A stretch of DNA of 64,000 nt. Source: Hyphomonadaceae bacterium (GTDB lineage: Bacteria; Pseudomonadota; Alphaproteobacteria; Caulobacterales; Aquidulcibacteraceae). The stretch is from positions 16,088 through 80,087 of the forward strand of contig JAEUMQ010000011.1 of NCBI GenBank assembly GCA_016791425.1. Direction: 5' to 3'. The notes beneath the pieces were generated by a model that did not search any database, was not told the DNA's origin, and worked only from the letters and a program-made list of their open reading frames with translations. The position numbers and the translations under genes were made by a program. Positions 25,549-34,944 of this stretch are shown piece by piece (position 1 is the stretch's first letter; every line of letters starts with the position of its first letter).

Positions 25549-26253
25549 CTACTGCACCATGCCCGCGGCGGCCGCCTCCGCATATTTGCGGAGATGGCCG
25601 CTCGGGCTCTGCGCGCGGATGTATTCATCCACGATGACGCCTGCTTCCGGAACCCTGTACGCCAGGTGCCCGAGCCCGTGCAGCGCGCTTTCCTGGCACG
25701 CGACGTTCTTGTTGTAGAGCGCGCTCTTCAGCACCGGCAGGATGAGGCGCGGGCTCGCCGACAGGAGCGGCGAGACGTCCCAAAGCATGTAGCAGAAGCC
25801 GTTCAGCGGATATTCCCAATAATGGCCGTTGTTCGCCGGCGTCCCGCACATCACCGGCGCGCACCGCACCGCGAAGCAATCCGCATAGAGCATCATCAGC
25901 GCGAGGATCGCCTCGTCCCGCAAATGCTCCGGCACGCTCTTGTCCTGCAGCGCGAAGACGACGTTCCCGCACATATTGTTCAGATGGTAGGAAAGCCCGT
26001 GCTTCACCTGCGTGTCGGTGAAGAGCTTCAGGTCCTCTCCGCTTCGCTGCATCACCGCCGTGAAGAGGGCGACGAGCTCGACGGAATCCGCCGCGAACTC
26101 CTCGTCCCGGTATCTCGGGTCGAAGAACCATCCATCCTGCGATTCCGGCTTGTCGAACGTGAACGCGAGCCAGTCCCAATAGCGCGGCGGCGGCGCGATG
26201 ATCGGGCCGGGCGACGCCTCCGCCGGCGGCGGCTGGTTCCGCTTCTTGCCCAT
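25549..26253 (-). CDS. Hypothetical protein, 234 residues
   Basis: No family recognised. The protein opens with a basic MGKKRNQPPPAEA tail and Pro-rich stretch, then a helical body with many aromatic residues (PRYWDWLAFTFDKPESQDGW, then HYWEYPLNGFCYMLWDV) and a C-terminal part that reads like HEAT-type helices (ACQESALHGLGHLAYRVPEA). There are five cysteines but no clear metal motif, and no signal peptide. It lies six bases downstream of the Rieske oxygenase gene on the same strand, so the two are likely one transcript and may share a pathway. Confidence 0.65.
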   Translation of the reverse strand: MGKKRNQPPPAEASPGPIIAPPPRYWDWLAFTFDKPESQDGWFFDPRYRDEEFAADSVELVALFTAVMQRSGEDLKLFTDTQVKHGLSYHLNNMCGNVVFALQDKSVPEHLRDEAILALMMLYADCFAVRCAPVMCGTPANNGHYWEYPLNGFCYMLWDVSPLLSASPRLILPVLKSALYNKNVACQESALHGLGHLAYRVPEAGVIVDEYIRAQSPSGHLRKYAEAAAAGMVQ

Positions 26254-26259
26254 GCCGAT

Positions 26260-27390
26260 TCAATTCCTTCCCGGCGGACGCTCCATCCGCGCTTCCGGGA
26301 TAAGCGCGCGCATGCGTTTGGAGAATGACGCAAGGCACACCTCGTTCGGCGAGAGCGGCCCGGAGCTGTACGCGCTCGAGCGCATGCCCGCCTGCACGCC
26401 TTCGATGAGCGTGGTGTCTTCCGCATTGACCTGCCGGTTGATCCGCCAATTGAGATAGCGTGCGGCCTTCATCTCGCGGCTGGCGCCCGGATGCATTGAA
26501 TCGGGATGCACGTAGGCGATCTCGCGGATCAGCGTCTCGGTCGCCGACACCGGGATGAATTGCATGAAATCGACCTGGTCGGGATAGATGTCGAACGCCA
26601 CGTTCGGCCAGAGCTTGTAATACACCCAGAGCCGCCGCCGGCTCTCCGGCACGTTGGTCATGCCGTCGATCAGCTTCTGGTAGGCGCGCTCCGACCACGT
26701 GTTCGACCGCTTCTCGTCGATCACGCCGGACATCTTGTCCACCCATTCCTGCGCTTCGATTTTGTAGGTGCCGCCGAAAATCCGCGCCAGGCCTGGATGC
26801 GCGACCGGGATGTGCATGCCGTCGGAATAATTGTCCGCCACGTTCTTCCAGTTCACGCTGCGCGGCCGCAGCGTCACGCGCCCGTTCGGCACGAGCTTCT
26901 CAAGGTCGAACGCGGCGATCTCGTCCGCGTAGGGCGCCATCATCTCCGAGACCGAAGGCAAGCCCTTCTCGAACCGCACGAAGATGAAGCCCTGCCAGAT
27001 CTCCTGCTCGACCGGAACGAGCCCGTACTGCGACGCATCGAGCCCCTTGAAGCCCTGCCATTTCGGCACGCTCTTCAAGCTCCCGTCGAGCGAATAGGAC
27101 CAGGCGTGATAGGGGCAAACGAGCCGCTTCCCGCACGAGCCGCGCGCCTCCGACACCAGCCGCGACGCGCGGTGCCGGCACACATTGTGGAAGCTGCGGA
27201 TCACCTGGTGCTCGTCGCGCACCGAAACGACGCGCTCTCCGAGCACTTCGAGCGTGACGTAATCGCCGGGCGTCGGCGCGTCGTTGATGTGCCCGACGAG
27301 ATGCCACGCCTGCGCGAACACCTTCTCCCGTTCGATCTCGAAGAACGCAGGCGAGTGATAGAGCCACGCGGGCAGGCTGTGCGAGAGCAT
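26260..27390 (-). CDS. Rieske 2Fe-2S aromatic-ring-hydroxylating-type oxygenase, alpha subunit
   Basis: A 376-residue oxygenase large subunit. The Rieske cluster ligands are in CRH (near 71) and CPYHAW (near 90). The mononuclear iron site is in NWKNVADNYSDGMHIPVAHP near 180-200, with the two His ligands and the upstream Asp that links the two centres. Substrates could range from aromatics to quaternary amines or sterols; the NY-x-H spacing resembles carnitine/betaine-type oxygenases but this is weak. Reductase and ferredoxin genes are not adjacent. ATG 27390 is chosen since the extension to 27444 lacks homology-like content. Confidence 0.85.
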   Translation of the reverse strand: MLSHSLPAWLYHSPAFFEIEREKVFAQAWHLVGHINDAPTPGDYVTLEVLGERVVSVRDEHQVIRSFHNVCRHRASRLVSEARGSCGKRLVCPYHAWSYSLDGSLKSVPKWQGFKGLDASQYGLVPVEQEIWQGFIFVRFEKGLPSVSEMMAPYADEIAAFDLEKLVPNGRVTLRPRSVNWKNVADNYSDGMHIPVAHPGLARIFGGTYKIEAQEWVDKMSGVIDEKRSNTWSERAYQKLIDGMTNVPESRRRLWVYYKLWPNVAFDIYPDQVDFMQFIPVSATETLIREIAYVHPDSMHPGASREMKAARYLNWRINRQVNAEDTTLIEGVQAGMRSSAYSSGPLSPNEVCLASFSKRMRALIPEARMERPPGRN

Positions 27391-27638
27391 GCGCGTTTCT
27401 AGCCCGTTTCGCGGAAAAGTGTGACGCGCTTTTCCGGCCCCCAAAGGGCGCCAAAGGACCAGGGCAGGGCAAGCCGGCCCCCGCAGAGAAGGGCCTTTGG
27501 CGGGCCGAACCGCTCAATCCCGGGGGCAGGGCGCCCGCCAGCGTTGCAAACGTGGAACACACCACCCTATTTCCGCGCGAGGGACTTCTATCCACAACCC
27601 CCGCATGCAATACAGCCGCCAGGGATGGGAGGGCGAGC

Positions 27639-28916
27639 ATGCGAACATCGTCCACACTGGGCCTCGCCGCCGGTTTGGCGAGCGCCGTGCTATTCTGGTC
27701 AAACGCGGTGGCCCAGACGGGCGAAGCGAGTGGGGAAGTCGCCCCGATCTGCCCCTCGCCGACTGCACGGGACCGCCACGAAGGCGCTCGGGTGCGCGCC
27801 GCGTTGCAGCAGCATCGCTCAAGTTGGGGAGCGATCGCCTTCGGGCAGGTGCGCGGCTGCGCGCTGCGGCTTCAAGCGAGCTATCAGCGTCAGGCGGAAC
27901 GCCGGCAAAGGCGGATCGATCACGGCTCCGGGGTAACATTTGTGGGCGCGCTGGGCGCAGGACTCAGCGGGCCTGCGGGGGTCAATACACAACACATTTG
28001 GCTGGGCGGAGCGTTGCTCCCTGTCTTGGTGCTGGACTATTCCGCACATGAGCCGATCCGCGATCTCTACCACGCCGGCGCGAGCGCATTTCAGCTCGTT
28101 ACCACGCGGTATGAACAGGTGCAGGCGCTGGCACAGACCGTCGATGCAACTGCCGGCGCCGCAGCACCTGTGGAGCCCCCTGGCTGTGCACGGGTCGAAG
28201 TCCATGTCGCAACGCTCACAAGCTGGACGAAGGACGACGATCGCGACGCGTTGCTGCCAGAGGCGCAGCGCCTGCTCGCCGACTGCCAGAAGCTCACTCA
28301 AACCGTTCGGGAGACGAACCTTCTCGTTCAGTCGGCGAGGGCGCTCGGCGACCTCTCCACCCAACGCTACGCCACCGACATCCTCGCACTCGACCAGCTG
28401 ATCATTGCACGCAGCCGAGATCTCCGCTTCACGCCCTTCGAGACGATCAGCAACATCGTAGTGAGTCCACTGCGCACGCTCGACGCATTCCTGACAGGCG
28501 ACGGCGCGAAGGCCGCGGTCGACAAGCTTCGCTCCGCCGTTACGTTCGAGGCCATGAAACTTGATCTCCAGCCAATCAATCTTCCTCAGCTCCCCGGTCA
28601 GCTAACACCAACTGCGCCGGCCTCGGCTGCCGCGCGAGCGCGTTTGGGCGTAAGGCGAACTGAAGAAAATCAGCGAAGGGGCGAGTTGGTCGCCGCGATC
28701 CTCATTGATCTCGACAAGGTCGCCGGAGATTTGGCGATGGCCCAGCGTCAACAAGCATACCGACACGCGTTGTTGTCCGACTTGCGCACGGCCGCCGCCT
28801 ACACCGAACTCACGTTCAATTACAGCGCAACGTCCGGCATCGTGACCGTAAAACTCGCACCGCCATCTCCGCCGTCGCCGCCCGCGCCCACTGCGACGAG
28901 CCCGCCCGCGCAGTAG
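27639..28916 (+). CDS. Secreted protein of unknown function, 425 residues
   Basis: No family recognised. Residues 1-26 are a signal peptide (TLGLAAGLASAVLFWSNAVA then Q). The mature protein is mostly helical, with a hydrophobic segment near 100-135 (GVTFVGALGAGLSGPAGVN, then GALLPVLVLDY), a central helical region and a Pro-rich C-terminal tail (PPSPPSPPAPTA). Start ATG 27639 follows GGGAGGG. Base composition is less GC-biased than the neighbours and it stands alone between divergent and convergent genes, which may hint at acquisition. It could be an envelope protein with a lone membrane hairpin. Confidence 0.6.
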   Translation: MRTSSTLGLAAGLASAVLFWSNAVAQTGEASGEVAPICPSPTARDRHEGARVRAALQQHRSSWGAIAFGQVRGCALRLQASYQRQAERRQRRIDHGSGVTFVGALGAGLSGPAGVNTQHIWLGGALLPVLVLDYSAHEPIRDLYHAGASAFQLVTTRYEQVQALAQTVDATAGAAAPVEPPGCARVEVHVATLTSWTKDDDRDALLPEAQRLLADCQKLTQTVRETNLLVQSARALGDLSTQRYATDILALDQLIIARSRDLRFTPFETISNIVVSPLRTLDAFLTGDGAKAAVDKLRSAVTFEAMKLDLQPINLPQLPGQLTPTAPASAAARARLGVRRTEENQRRGELVAAILIDLDKVAGDLAMAQRQQAYRHALLSDLRTAAAYTELTFNYSATSGIVTVKLAPPSPPSPPAPTATSPPAQ

Positions 28917-28929
28917 CGGGCGCAGCGCC

Positions 28930-29835
28930 TCAGCCCTTCTTCTCCAGCGCCTTCGCTTCGATCCAGAGCGCCTCCAGCGCCTCCAGCTCCTGGCGCCCGC
29001 TCTTGCCGGCGCGGGCGAGGGCGCCTTCGATATGCCCGAAGCGCCGCGTAAACTTCGCGTTCGCCTGCCTGAGCGCCTCTTCCGGATCGAGCCCCAGCTT
29101 GCGCGCCAGATTGGCCATCACGAAGAGCACGTCTCCGAACTCGTCCTGGATCGCGGCCTTGTCGCCGCTCGCCTGCGCTTCCTTGAGCTCGCCGATCTCC
29201 TCGTCGAGCTTGTCGTAGACGCTGTCCGTGTCCGGCCAATCGAACCCGATCCGCGTCGCGCGCTTGGTGAGCTTCTCCGCGCGCATGAGCGCGGGCAGGG
29301 CGAGGGGAACGTCGTCGAGCAGGCTGGCGCCCTTCGCCGCGCGCTTGGCCGCCTTCTGCGTTTCCCATGCCTCGGTCTGCGCCTGCGCGTCGCGCATCTC
29401 GGCGCCGCCGAACACGTGCGGATGCCGCTCCTGCATCTTCGCAGTCAGCGCCGACGCGATCCCGGCGAAGTCGAACTGCCCCGCTTCCTCCCCGAGCCGC
29501 GCATGGAAGACCACCTGGAAGAGGAGGTCCCCGAGCTCCTCCTTGAGCGCCGGCATGTCGCCGCGATTGATCGCCTCGGCCACCTCGTAGGCTTCCTCGA
29601 TCGTGAACGGCGCGATGCTCGCGAAGGTCTGTTGCTGGTCCCAGGGACAGCCGCGCTCCGGATCGCGCAGCCGGACCATGAGCGCGATCACTCCCGCCAC
29701 CGCTTCCGCCAACGTCGCGTCCGAGCCCCCCGCGGACGCATTTCGTTCGCTTCCCGCGCGCGGCGTCTCAACGCCGTCAGCGTGCGCGTCACGGGCGTTT
29801 GCACGCGTAGGGGACTGATTTTCCTGAGCTTTCAT
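28930..29835 (-). CDS. mazG: Nucleoside triphosphate pyrophosphohydrolase MazG
   Basis: A 301-residue two-domain MazG. The first domain holds RLRDPERGCPWDQQQTFAS and the metal-binding EEAYEVAEAI near 80 with KEELGDLLFQ near 98. The second holds KLDEEIGELKEAQ near 215 and DEFGDVLFVM near 235. It hydrolyses NTPs, including damaged ones, to NMP and pyrophosphate. The N-terminal 45 residues are a low-complexity extension; a later start is possible. It is convergent with the secreted protein gene. Confidence 0.93.
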   Translation of the reverse strand: MKAQENQSPTRANARDAHADGVETPRAGSERNASAGGSDATLAEAVAGVIALMVRLRDPERGCPWDQQQTFASIAPFTIEEAYEVAEAINRGDMPALKEELGDLLFQVVFHARLGEEAGQFDFAGIASALTAKMQERHPHVFGGAEMRDAQAQTEAWETQKAAKRAAKGASLLDDVPLALPALMRAEKLTKRATRIGFDWPDTDSVYDKLDEEIGELKEAQASGDKAAIQDEFGDVLFVMANLARKLGLDPEEALRQANAKFTRRFGHIEGALARAGKSGRQELEALEALWIEAKALEKKG

Positions 29836-29915
29836 GGCCCGCCTCGCACCCTATGGGCCATTCGCATAAGATAGATTATGGGAAACGCGAATCGGCTCAA
29901 TCCGCCGATAGAATG

Positions 29916-30896
29916 CTACTGGGCGAGCTGGGCGACCAGAGCGCCCGTGGACGCCGGCTGCAGCGTCCCGGCCTCCAGCCGTCCCGCGTACCAGGCTACG
30001 GTGCGCTTGAGCCCGTCCTGCAGCCCGACCGACGGCCGCCACGACAGCTTCGCAAACGCGTCCGCGGGATCCGCCACGCGGATCTGTTCCATCGCGCGCT
30101 CCGGCGCCGCCCCGAATTGCGGCTGCGCCTGCGACCCGATCTCGCGCGCGAGCTGCAGCGCGACATCACGCACCTTCACGAGTTTGCCCGAACCGAGGTC
30201 CACCCTCTCGCCGACCACGCCCTGCGCGTGCGCGGAGGCAACCAGCCCGGAGACGACGTCCTCCACATAGATCCAGTCCACATCGCGGCCGCCTGCGGTC
30301 AGCGCCGGCGCCGTGTTCCGCAGCAGCGACACCGTCACATAGGGCACGAGCTTCTTCAGGTCGTACTGCCCCGGCCCGTAGACCATGAACAGCCGCGCCA
30401 TCACCACCGGCGTCCTGTAGAGCGCGTGGAACATGCGGGCGTAAGCTGTGCTCGCGCCCTTGGCGACCGCATAAGGCGACGACGGCGTCTCATCCCCGCT
30501 CTGCGGCTCCTCCAGCGATCCCGCGAGGATAACCCGCTCGCACCCGGCCTCGGTGACTGCAGTGAGCACATTGATCGTGCTGAAGAGGTTGCCGCTCGCG
30601 CACAGCTGCACCGCTTCCAGCGCCCGCGATCCTGAGACGTGACTGGCCAGATGATAGACGATGTCCGGCTTCACCTTGGCGACGATCGCGCGGACCGCCG
30701 CGATGTCGGTCAGGTCTGCGCGATGCCAGGTCAGCTCGCCCGCTTCATGCGGATAGCGCGACACCGCGTGCACGTCCGCGCCGCTGGCGATCAGCCGCGC
30801 GCACAAATGCGATCCGATAAATCCGCTGGCGCCGGTCACGAGCACTTTGCGGCCGAAGAACCGGCCGCCCTGCGGATCGTTTTGCAGCACACACAT
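29916..30896 (-). CDS. NAD-dependent epimerase/dehydratase (extended SDR)
   Basis: A 326-residue short-chain dehydrogenase of the extended class. The Rossmann loop is VTGASGFIGSHLCARL near 20-35, the acidic RADLTD follows, and the catalytic pair is in SPYAVAKGAS near 140. Members convert NDP-sugars; the substrate cannot be told. The gene is alone, 80 bases from mazG and 205 bases from the next gene; that gap holds nothing I can name. Confidence 0.82.
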   Translation of the reverse strand: MCVLQNDPQGGRFFGRKVLVTGASGFIGSHLCARLIASGADVHAVSRYPHEAGELTWHRADLTDIAAVRAIVAKVKPDIVYHLASHVSGSRALEAVQLCASGNLFSTINVLTAVTEAGCERVILAGSLEEPQSGDETPSSPYAVAKGASTAYARMFHALYRTPVVMARLFMVYGPGQYDLKKLVPYVTVSLLRNTAPALTAGGRDVDWIYVEDVVSGLVASAHAQGVVGERVDLGSGKLVKVRDVALQLAREIGSQAQPQFGAAPERAMEQIRVADPADAFAKLSWRPSVGLQDGLKRTVAWYAGRLEAGTLQPASTGALVAQLAQ

Positions 30897-31101
30897 CAGT
30901 TCGGCGACCTCGTCCTCGTAACAAACCGCGACCCGCGCTTCGGTTCCCCCGGACCGCCGAAGGACGAAGCCATTGCCGCCGGCTGCCGCGCAGAATCCAC
31001 ACTCGCGCTTAAGCCGAATCGCCGTTACGGTTTGTTCGAAACGAACATAAAGCCCGACGAGCTCTTGATAATTGCAGCTTTTCGGCGCCCAACTCGGGTG
31101 A

Positions 31102-31917
31102 TCAGCCGATCTCGACGGTCATCCCGTCAAACGCGGGCTCCACGCCGGGCGGCAGCTCCTCCGACAGCCGGCGATAATCGAGATCGATGTGGAGATTGGT
31201 GAGAATCGATCGGCGCGGCCGCAAGCGCGCGATCCACTCCAGCGCCAGCGCCAGGTGCGCGTGCGTCGGATGCGGCGTGTAGCGCAGCGCATCGACGATG
31301 AAGGTGTCGACGCCCTCCAGCGCCGCGAAGCTTTCTTCCGGCAGCGCCACCAGGTCGTTGCAATAGCCCACCGGCCCCATCCGGAACCCGAGCGAGGGCC
31401 GCCCACCATGGTCCTGCGGCAGCGGCAGGAACGCGATGTCCCCACCTTCGCCCGTGATCGTCAGTGGGCGGAACGGTACGATTTCCGACGCATCCTCCAA
31501 GATCGGCGGATAGAACCGCGTCGGCTGGAAGCAATAGCCGAACCGCGCCATCAGCGTGGCCCGCGTCGGCGCATCCATATGGACCGGCGCCTTGCGCTGC
31601 ATGGCGAGCGCGAAGGCGCGAAGATCGTCGATGCCGTGCACCTGATCGGCATGGTCGTGGGTGAAGATCACCGCGTCCACGTGCTTGATCCCCGCCCGCA
31701 GCACCTGCATCCGCAGATCGGGGGAGGTGTCGATGAGCACGTTGGTGGCCGCCGCTTCGTCCCTCCCTTCGCCTTTCCAGCCCTGCACCAGGAGGCCGCA
31801 GCGGGAGCGCATGTTCCTCGGCTCGTTCGGGTCGCACGCGCCCCAATCGCCGTTGATCCGCGGCACCCCCCCGGAGGAGCCGCAGCCGAGGATCGTGATG
31901 CGCACGAAATCGCTCAT
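31102..31917 (-). CDS. MBL-fold metallo-hydrolase, PhnP-like
   Basis: A 271-residue metallo-beta-lactamase fold enzyme. The opening ITILGCGSSGGVPRI is typical of the PhnP/tRNase Z-like branch; metal ligands are in FTHDHADQVHGIDD near 85-97, with later His in LPLPQDHGG near 170 and LTNLHIDLDY near 243. It is probably a phosphodiesterase. It overlaps tatD by four bases (ATGA), a pair often found together downstream of holB in alphaproteobacteria. Confidence 0.85.
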   Translation of the reverse strand: MSDFVRITILGCGSSGGVPRINGDWGACDPNEPRNMRSRCGLLVQGWKGEGRDEAAATNVLIDTSPDLRMQVLRAGIKHVDAVIFTHDHADQVHGIDDLRAFALAMQRKAPVHMDAPTRATLMARFGYCFQPTRFYPPILEDASEIVPFRPLTITGEGGDIAFLPLPQDHGGRPSLGFRMGPVGYCNDLVALPEESFAALEGVDTFIVDALRYTPHPTHAHLALALEWIARLRPRRSILTNLHIDLDYRRLSEELPPGVEPAFDGMTVEIG

Positions 31918-32711
31918 GCGGGCGCCGTCGCCGGGCGCTTCACCGCGTCGAACAGCCGGAAGAAATTGTCCGCGATGATCGCGGCGCCCTCCTCCATTTC
32001 GAGCCCCCTCTCCGCGCAGAAGAAGCGGTAGACGTCTCCCACCATGAACGGCTCGCAGCGCCGTCCGCGATGCGGGATGGGCGCCAGATAGGGGCAATCC
32101 GTCTCCAGGATCACCCGCTCGAGCGGCGTCTCCGTCGCGATCGCCCGCACATCGCGCGCGTTCTTGAACGTGAGGATGCCGGAGAACGAGATCGTCGCCC
32201 CCAGCTTCAGCGCCCGCTGCGCCAGCCCCTGCCCGCTCGTGTAGCAATGCATGAGCAGGCGGAAGGCGCCCCTCCCCATCTCCTCCTCCAATATGTCCGC
32301 GGTCTGATCGTCCGCCTCCCGCGTATGCACGATCAGCGGCAGATCAAGCGCCCGCGCCGCTTCGATGTGCGCGCGGAAGCACGCGACCTGATCGGCGAAC
32401 GGACTGTGGTTGTAATGCAGGTCGAGCCCGGTCTCGCCGATCCCCACCACGCGCGGATTGGCCCTGGCCAGCTCGATCAGCGCGCCTGCGGAAAGGCCGC
32501 GATGATCCTTCGCGTAGTGCGGATGCGCCCCGACGCTGGCCCAGATGTCGCCATGCGCGTCCGCGATCGCGACGACCTCGGGAAAGTTCACGACCTTGTC
32601 GCAGATCGTCACCATCGTGCGCACGCCCGCTTCGCGCGCCCGCGCGATCACCGCCGCGCGGTCTTCATCGAACTGGCCCGCGTGCAGGTTCACATGGCTG
32701 TCGATCAGCAT
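31914..32711 (-). CDS. tatD: TatD family metal-dependent hydrolase
   Basis: A 265-residue TIM-barrel hydrolase. Signature motifs are IDSHVNLHAGQF (the first His pair, where DSH-x-N-x-H is close to the usual DxHxH), VGIGETGLDLHY near 90, PLIVHTREAD near 124, LMHCYTSG near 150 and LETDCPYLAP near 200. TatD proteins act as 3'-5' DNases or deaminase-like hydrolases. The first motif has Asn-Leu-His in place of the usual Cys-His, a small departure. It lies seven bases after holB. Confidence 0.92.
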   Translation of the reverse strand: MLIDSHVNLHAGQFDEDRAAVIARAREAGVRTMVTICDKVVNFPEVVAIADAHGDIWASVGAHPHYAKDHRGLSAGALIELARANPRVVGIGETGLDLHYNHSPFADQVACFRAHIEAARALDLPLIVHTREADDQTADILEEEMGRGAFRLLMHCYTSGQGLAQRALKLGATISFSGILTFKNARDVRAIATETPLERVILETDCPYLAPIPHRGRRCEPFMVGDVYRFFCAERGLEMEEGAAIIADNFFRLFDAVKRPATAPA

Positions 32712-32718
32712 GGCCAGC

Positions 32719-33684
32719 TCATGCGCGTCTTGCGGCGGCCCGGTCAAGGATGAGCGCCGCTTGCGCGAGCCCTTGGGCGGGATCCATGTCGAGATCGTCC
32801 GCTTCCGCGCGCAGCGCCTCAAGCTCGGAATAGGCGCTCGCCCAGCGCACGGCCTGTGGGCCTTCGATGCGCGTCGCATGCGCGCGGATCCAGTCCTCCA
32901 CCGCGTCGAGCGTCAGCGGCAGCCGATCCTCCCCCCCGCGCGCGACGGCCATGTCCAGCAGCGCGCGCCCGCCCTCCTTCTCCAGCCGCGACAGCGCCAG
33001 CGCGATCTCGTGGCTGAGCGGCGCCCCGCCTTTTCCAGCCGCCATCAGCGCCCGCGCGCGTCCCGGCCTGCCGCCCGCGAGCTGCAGCGTCTGCGAATCC
33101 GCCTCCACCGCGCGCTTCATTTCTTCTTCGCCGAGCGGGCGCAGATCGAGCCGCCTGCAGCGCGAGCGGATCGTCGCCAGCGCCGCGCCCGGCGCATGGC
33201 AAACGAGAAAGAGCAGCGCCTGCGGCGGCGGCTCCTCCAGCGTCTTCAGAAGCGCGTTCGCGCCAAACCGATTGAGTTCGTCCACCGCATCGACGATCAC
33301 CACCCGCCGCCCGCCTTCGGCCGACGACAGCGAGAAGAACCCCGACGCCTTGCGCGCATCCTCCGCGCTGATGTCGCGTCGCAACTTGCCGCGTTCATTG
33401 AGCCCGCGCTCGAGCAGGAAGAAATCCGCGTGCGCGTTCGCCGCGATCCGCCGCGCGACCGGATCGTCCGGCGCCACATCGAGCGGCCGCGGCCCCGTCA
33501 CGCGCGCGCCGAGCGCCGCGCGCGCCGCCCGGAACGCCAGCGTCGCCTTGCCGAGCCCCTTCGGCCCCGCGATCAGCCACGCATGATGCATGCGCCCGCC
33601 CTTGAGCGCGTCCGCGATCGCGGCCTCCGCCGCCTCGTGGCCGACGAATGAATAGGTGTCCGCGGGGCGCTGCGCTTCGCTCAC
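32719..33684 (-). CDS. holB: DNA polymerase III subunit delta prime
   Basis: A 321-residue clamp-loader subunit. It starts with a typical PADTYSFVGHEAAEAAIADA region, has a Walker A-like GPKGLGKATLAF near 40-50, VVIVDAVDELNRFGANALLK near 130 and the LEEPPPQALLFLVCHAP segment with the sensor region TIRSRCRRLDLRPL after it. The protein works with tau and delta to load the beta clamp. In many relatives tmk lies just upstream and metG just downstream of holB; both are absent here, and holB follows the carboxypeptidase by only three bases. Confidence 0.93.
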   Translation of the reverse strand: MSEAQRPADTYSFVGHEAAEAAIADALKGGRMHHAWLIAGPKGLGKATLAFRAARAALGARVTGPRPLDVAPDDPVARRIAANAHADFFLLERGLNERGKLRRDISAEDARKASGFFSLSSAEGGRRVVIVDAVDELNRFGANALLKTLEEPPPQALLFLVCHAPGAALATIRSRCRRLDLRPLGEEEMKRAVEADSQTLQLAGGRPGRARALMAAGKGGAPLSHEIALALSRLEKEGGRALLDMAVARGGEDRLPLTLDAVEDWIRAHATRIEGPQAVRWASAYSELEALRAEADDLDMDPAQGLAQAALILDRAAARRA

Positions 33685-33687
33685 GTC

Positions 33688-34842
33688 CTACTTTCCGAGG
33701 CTGCCGAGCCCCGTCCATGCGCGCGCGAACCAGTTCGCACGCCCCACGCGGCGTCCCGCATAGAGCGGGAATTCCCGCCGCGGGAAGGCCGGTCCTTCCA
33801 CCACCAGCTTGGCGATCTCCTGGCCTTCGCTGATCGGCGCAGGCACCGGCCCCTGATAGACGATCGCGGCCCGCGCGCCCCCGCGCGCGGCGTTCGCCAT
33901 GCCGATCGCGATCGCGTTCTTGGTGACGAGCGGAACGGTCTTCTTCGATCCGAGCCACACCTCGGCCTCCCCGACGGTGGCGTTCTCCGGATACATCGCC
34001 GTCACCCGGAAATCATAGAACGCCGCGCGCATCATGCGCTCGGCTTCCGAGCGCCGCGCCGCCATCGAGGGCATGCCGTTGAAGACGATGATCCGCCGCT
34101 GGCCGTTGAGCACCGCCGAGCCGACCATGCCGTAGCCCGACGCGTTGGTGTGTCCCGTCTTCACGCCGTCCGCGCCGGGGAAGAGCCCCAGCAGGGGATT
34201 GCGGTTCTCCTGCGTGCGGTTGTTGTAGGTGAAGCTCCGCTCCGCATCGAGCCGGTAGATCGCCGGGAAGCGCGTGATGATCATCCGCGTCAGCCGCGCC
34301 AGATCGTACGGGCTGATGACGTGATCGGGATCGGGCAGCCCCGTCGCGTTGCGGAACCGCGCCGTCGTCAGCCCGAGCTCGACCGCGCGCCGGTTCATCT
34401 GATCGACGAACTGCGCCTCCCCGCCTGCAAGGCCCTCCGCGAGCACGATGCACGCATCGTTCGCCGACACGATCGAGAGGCCGCGCAAGAGATCGCCGAC
34501 GCGCACTTCCGAATTGATCGCCAGGAACATGTGCGAGCCGTCGCTCATCGCCCCGTGGCGCCACGCATTCTCGCTCACCCGGAAGCGCGTGTTCTCGTTG
34601 ATGCGCCCAGCCTCGATGGCCTCCGCCACCAGGAGGATCGTCATCAGCTTCGACATCGAGGCCGGCGGCATCGGCTCGCGGCAATTTTCGCAGAAGAGCG
34701 TGATGCCGGTTCCCGCATCCATGATGATGGCGCTTGTGGCGGTCGTGCTGAAGCCGCCCTGCGCGTGGCTCACGCCCCCGAACGCGAACGCAGCCGCCGC
34801 CAGGGCTGCCGCCGTTCGCGAGATCCATCGCGCTATGCGCAT
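33688..34842 (-). CDS. D-alanyl-D-alanine carboxypeptidase (penicillin-binding protein 5/6 class)
   Basis: A 384-residue S11 peptidase. A signal peptide ends near 27 (GGVSHAQ). The three active-site motifs are SMSK near 62-65, SAN near 125-127 and KTG near 227-229. The C-terminal domain (about 275-384) is the beta-rich PBP5_C type, ending without an obvious amphipathic anchor. It trims pentapeptide side chains of peptidoglycan in the periplasm. It is preceded by the SPOR/RlpA-like gene, a common pairing. Confidence 0.93.
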   Translation of the reverse strand: MRIARWISRTAAALAAAAFAFGGVSHAQGGFSTTATSAIIMDAGTGITLFCENCREPMPPASMSKLMTILLVAEAIEAGRINENTRFRVSENAWRHGAMSDGSHMFLAINSEVRVGDLLRGLSIVSANDACIVLAEGLAGGEAQFVDQMNRRAVELGLTTARFRNATGLPDPDHVISPYDLARLTRMIITRFPAIYRLDAERSFTYNNRTQENRNPLLGLFPGADGVKTGHTNASGYGMVGSAVLNGQRRIIVFNGMPSMAARRSEAERMMRAAFYDFRVTAMYPENATVGEAEVWLGSKKTVPLVTKNAIAIGMANAARGGARAAIVYQGPVPAPISEGQEIAKLVVEGPAFPRREFPLYAGRRVGRANWFARAWTGLGSLGK

Positions 34843-34944
34843 GCCGACCCCCGATTCTGTCTGCCCGATTCTGCCTGAGAGATTCGCGGCGGAGTGAAAC
34901 CCCCGCGCCCCCGAAGGTCAACGAAGAGGCGCGGGCATCGCCCC

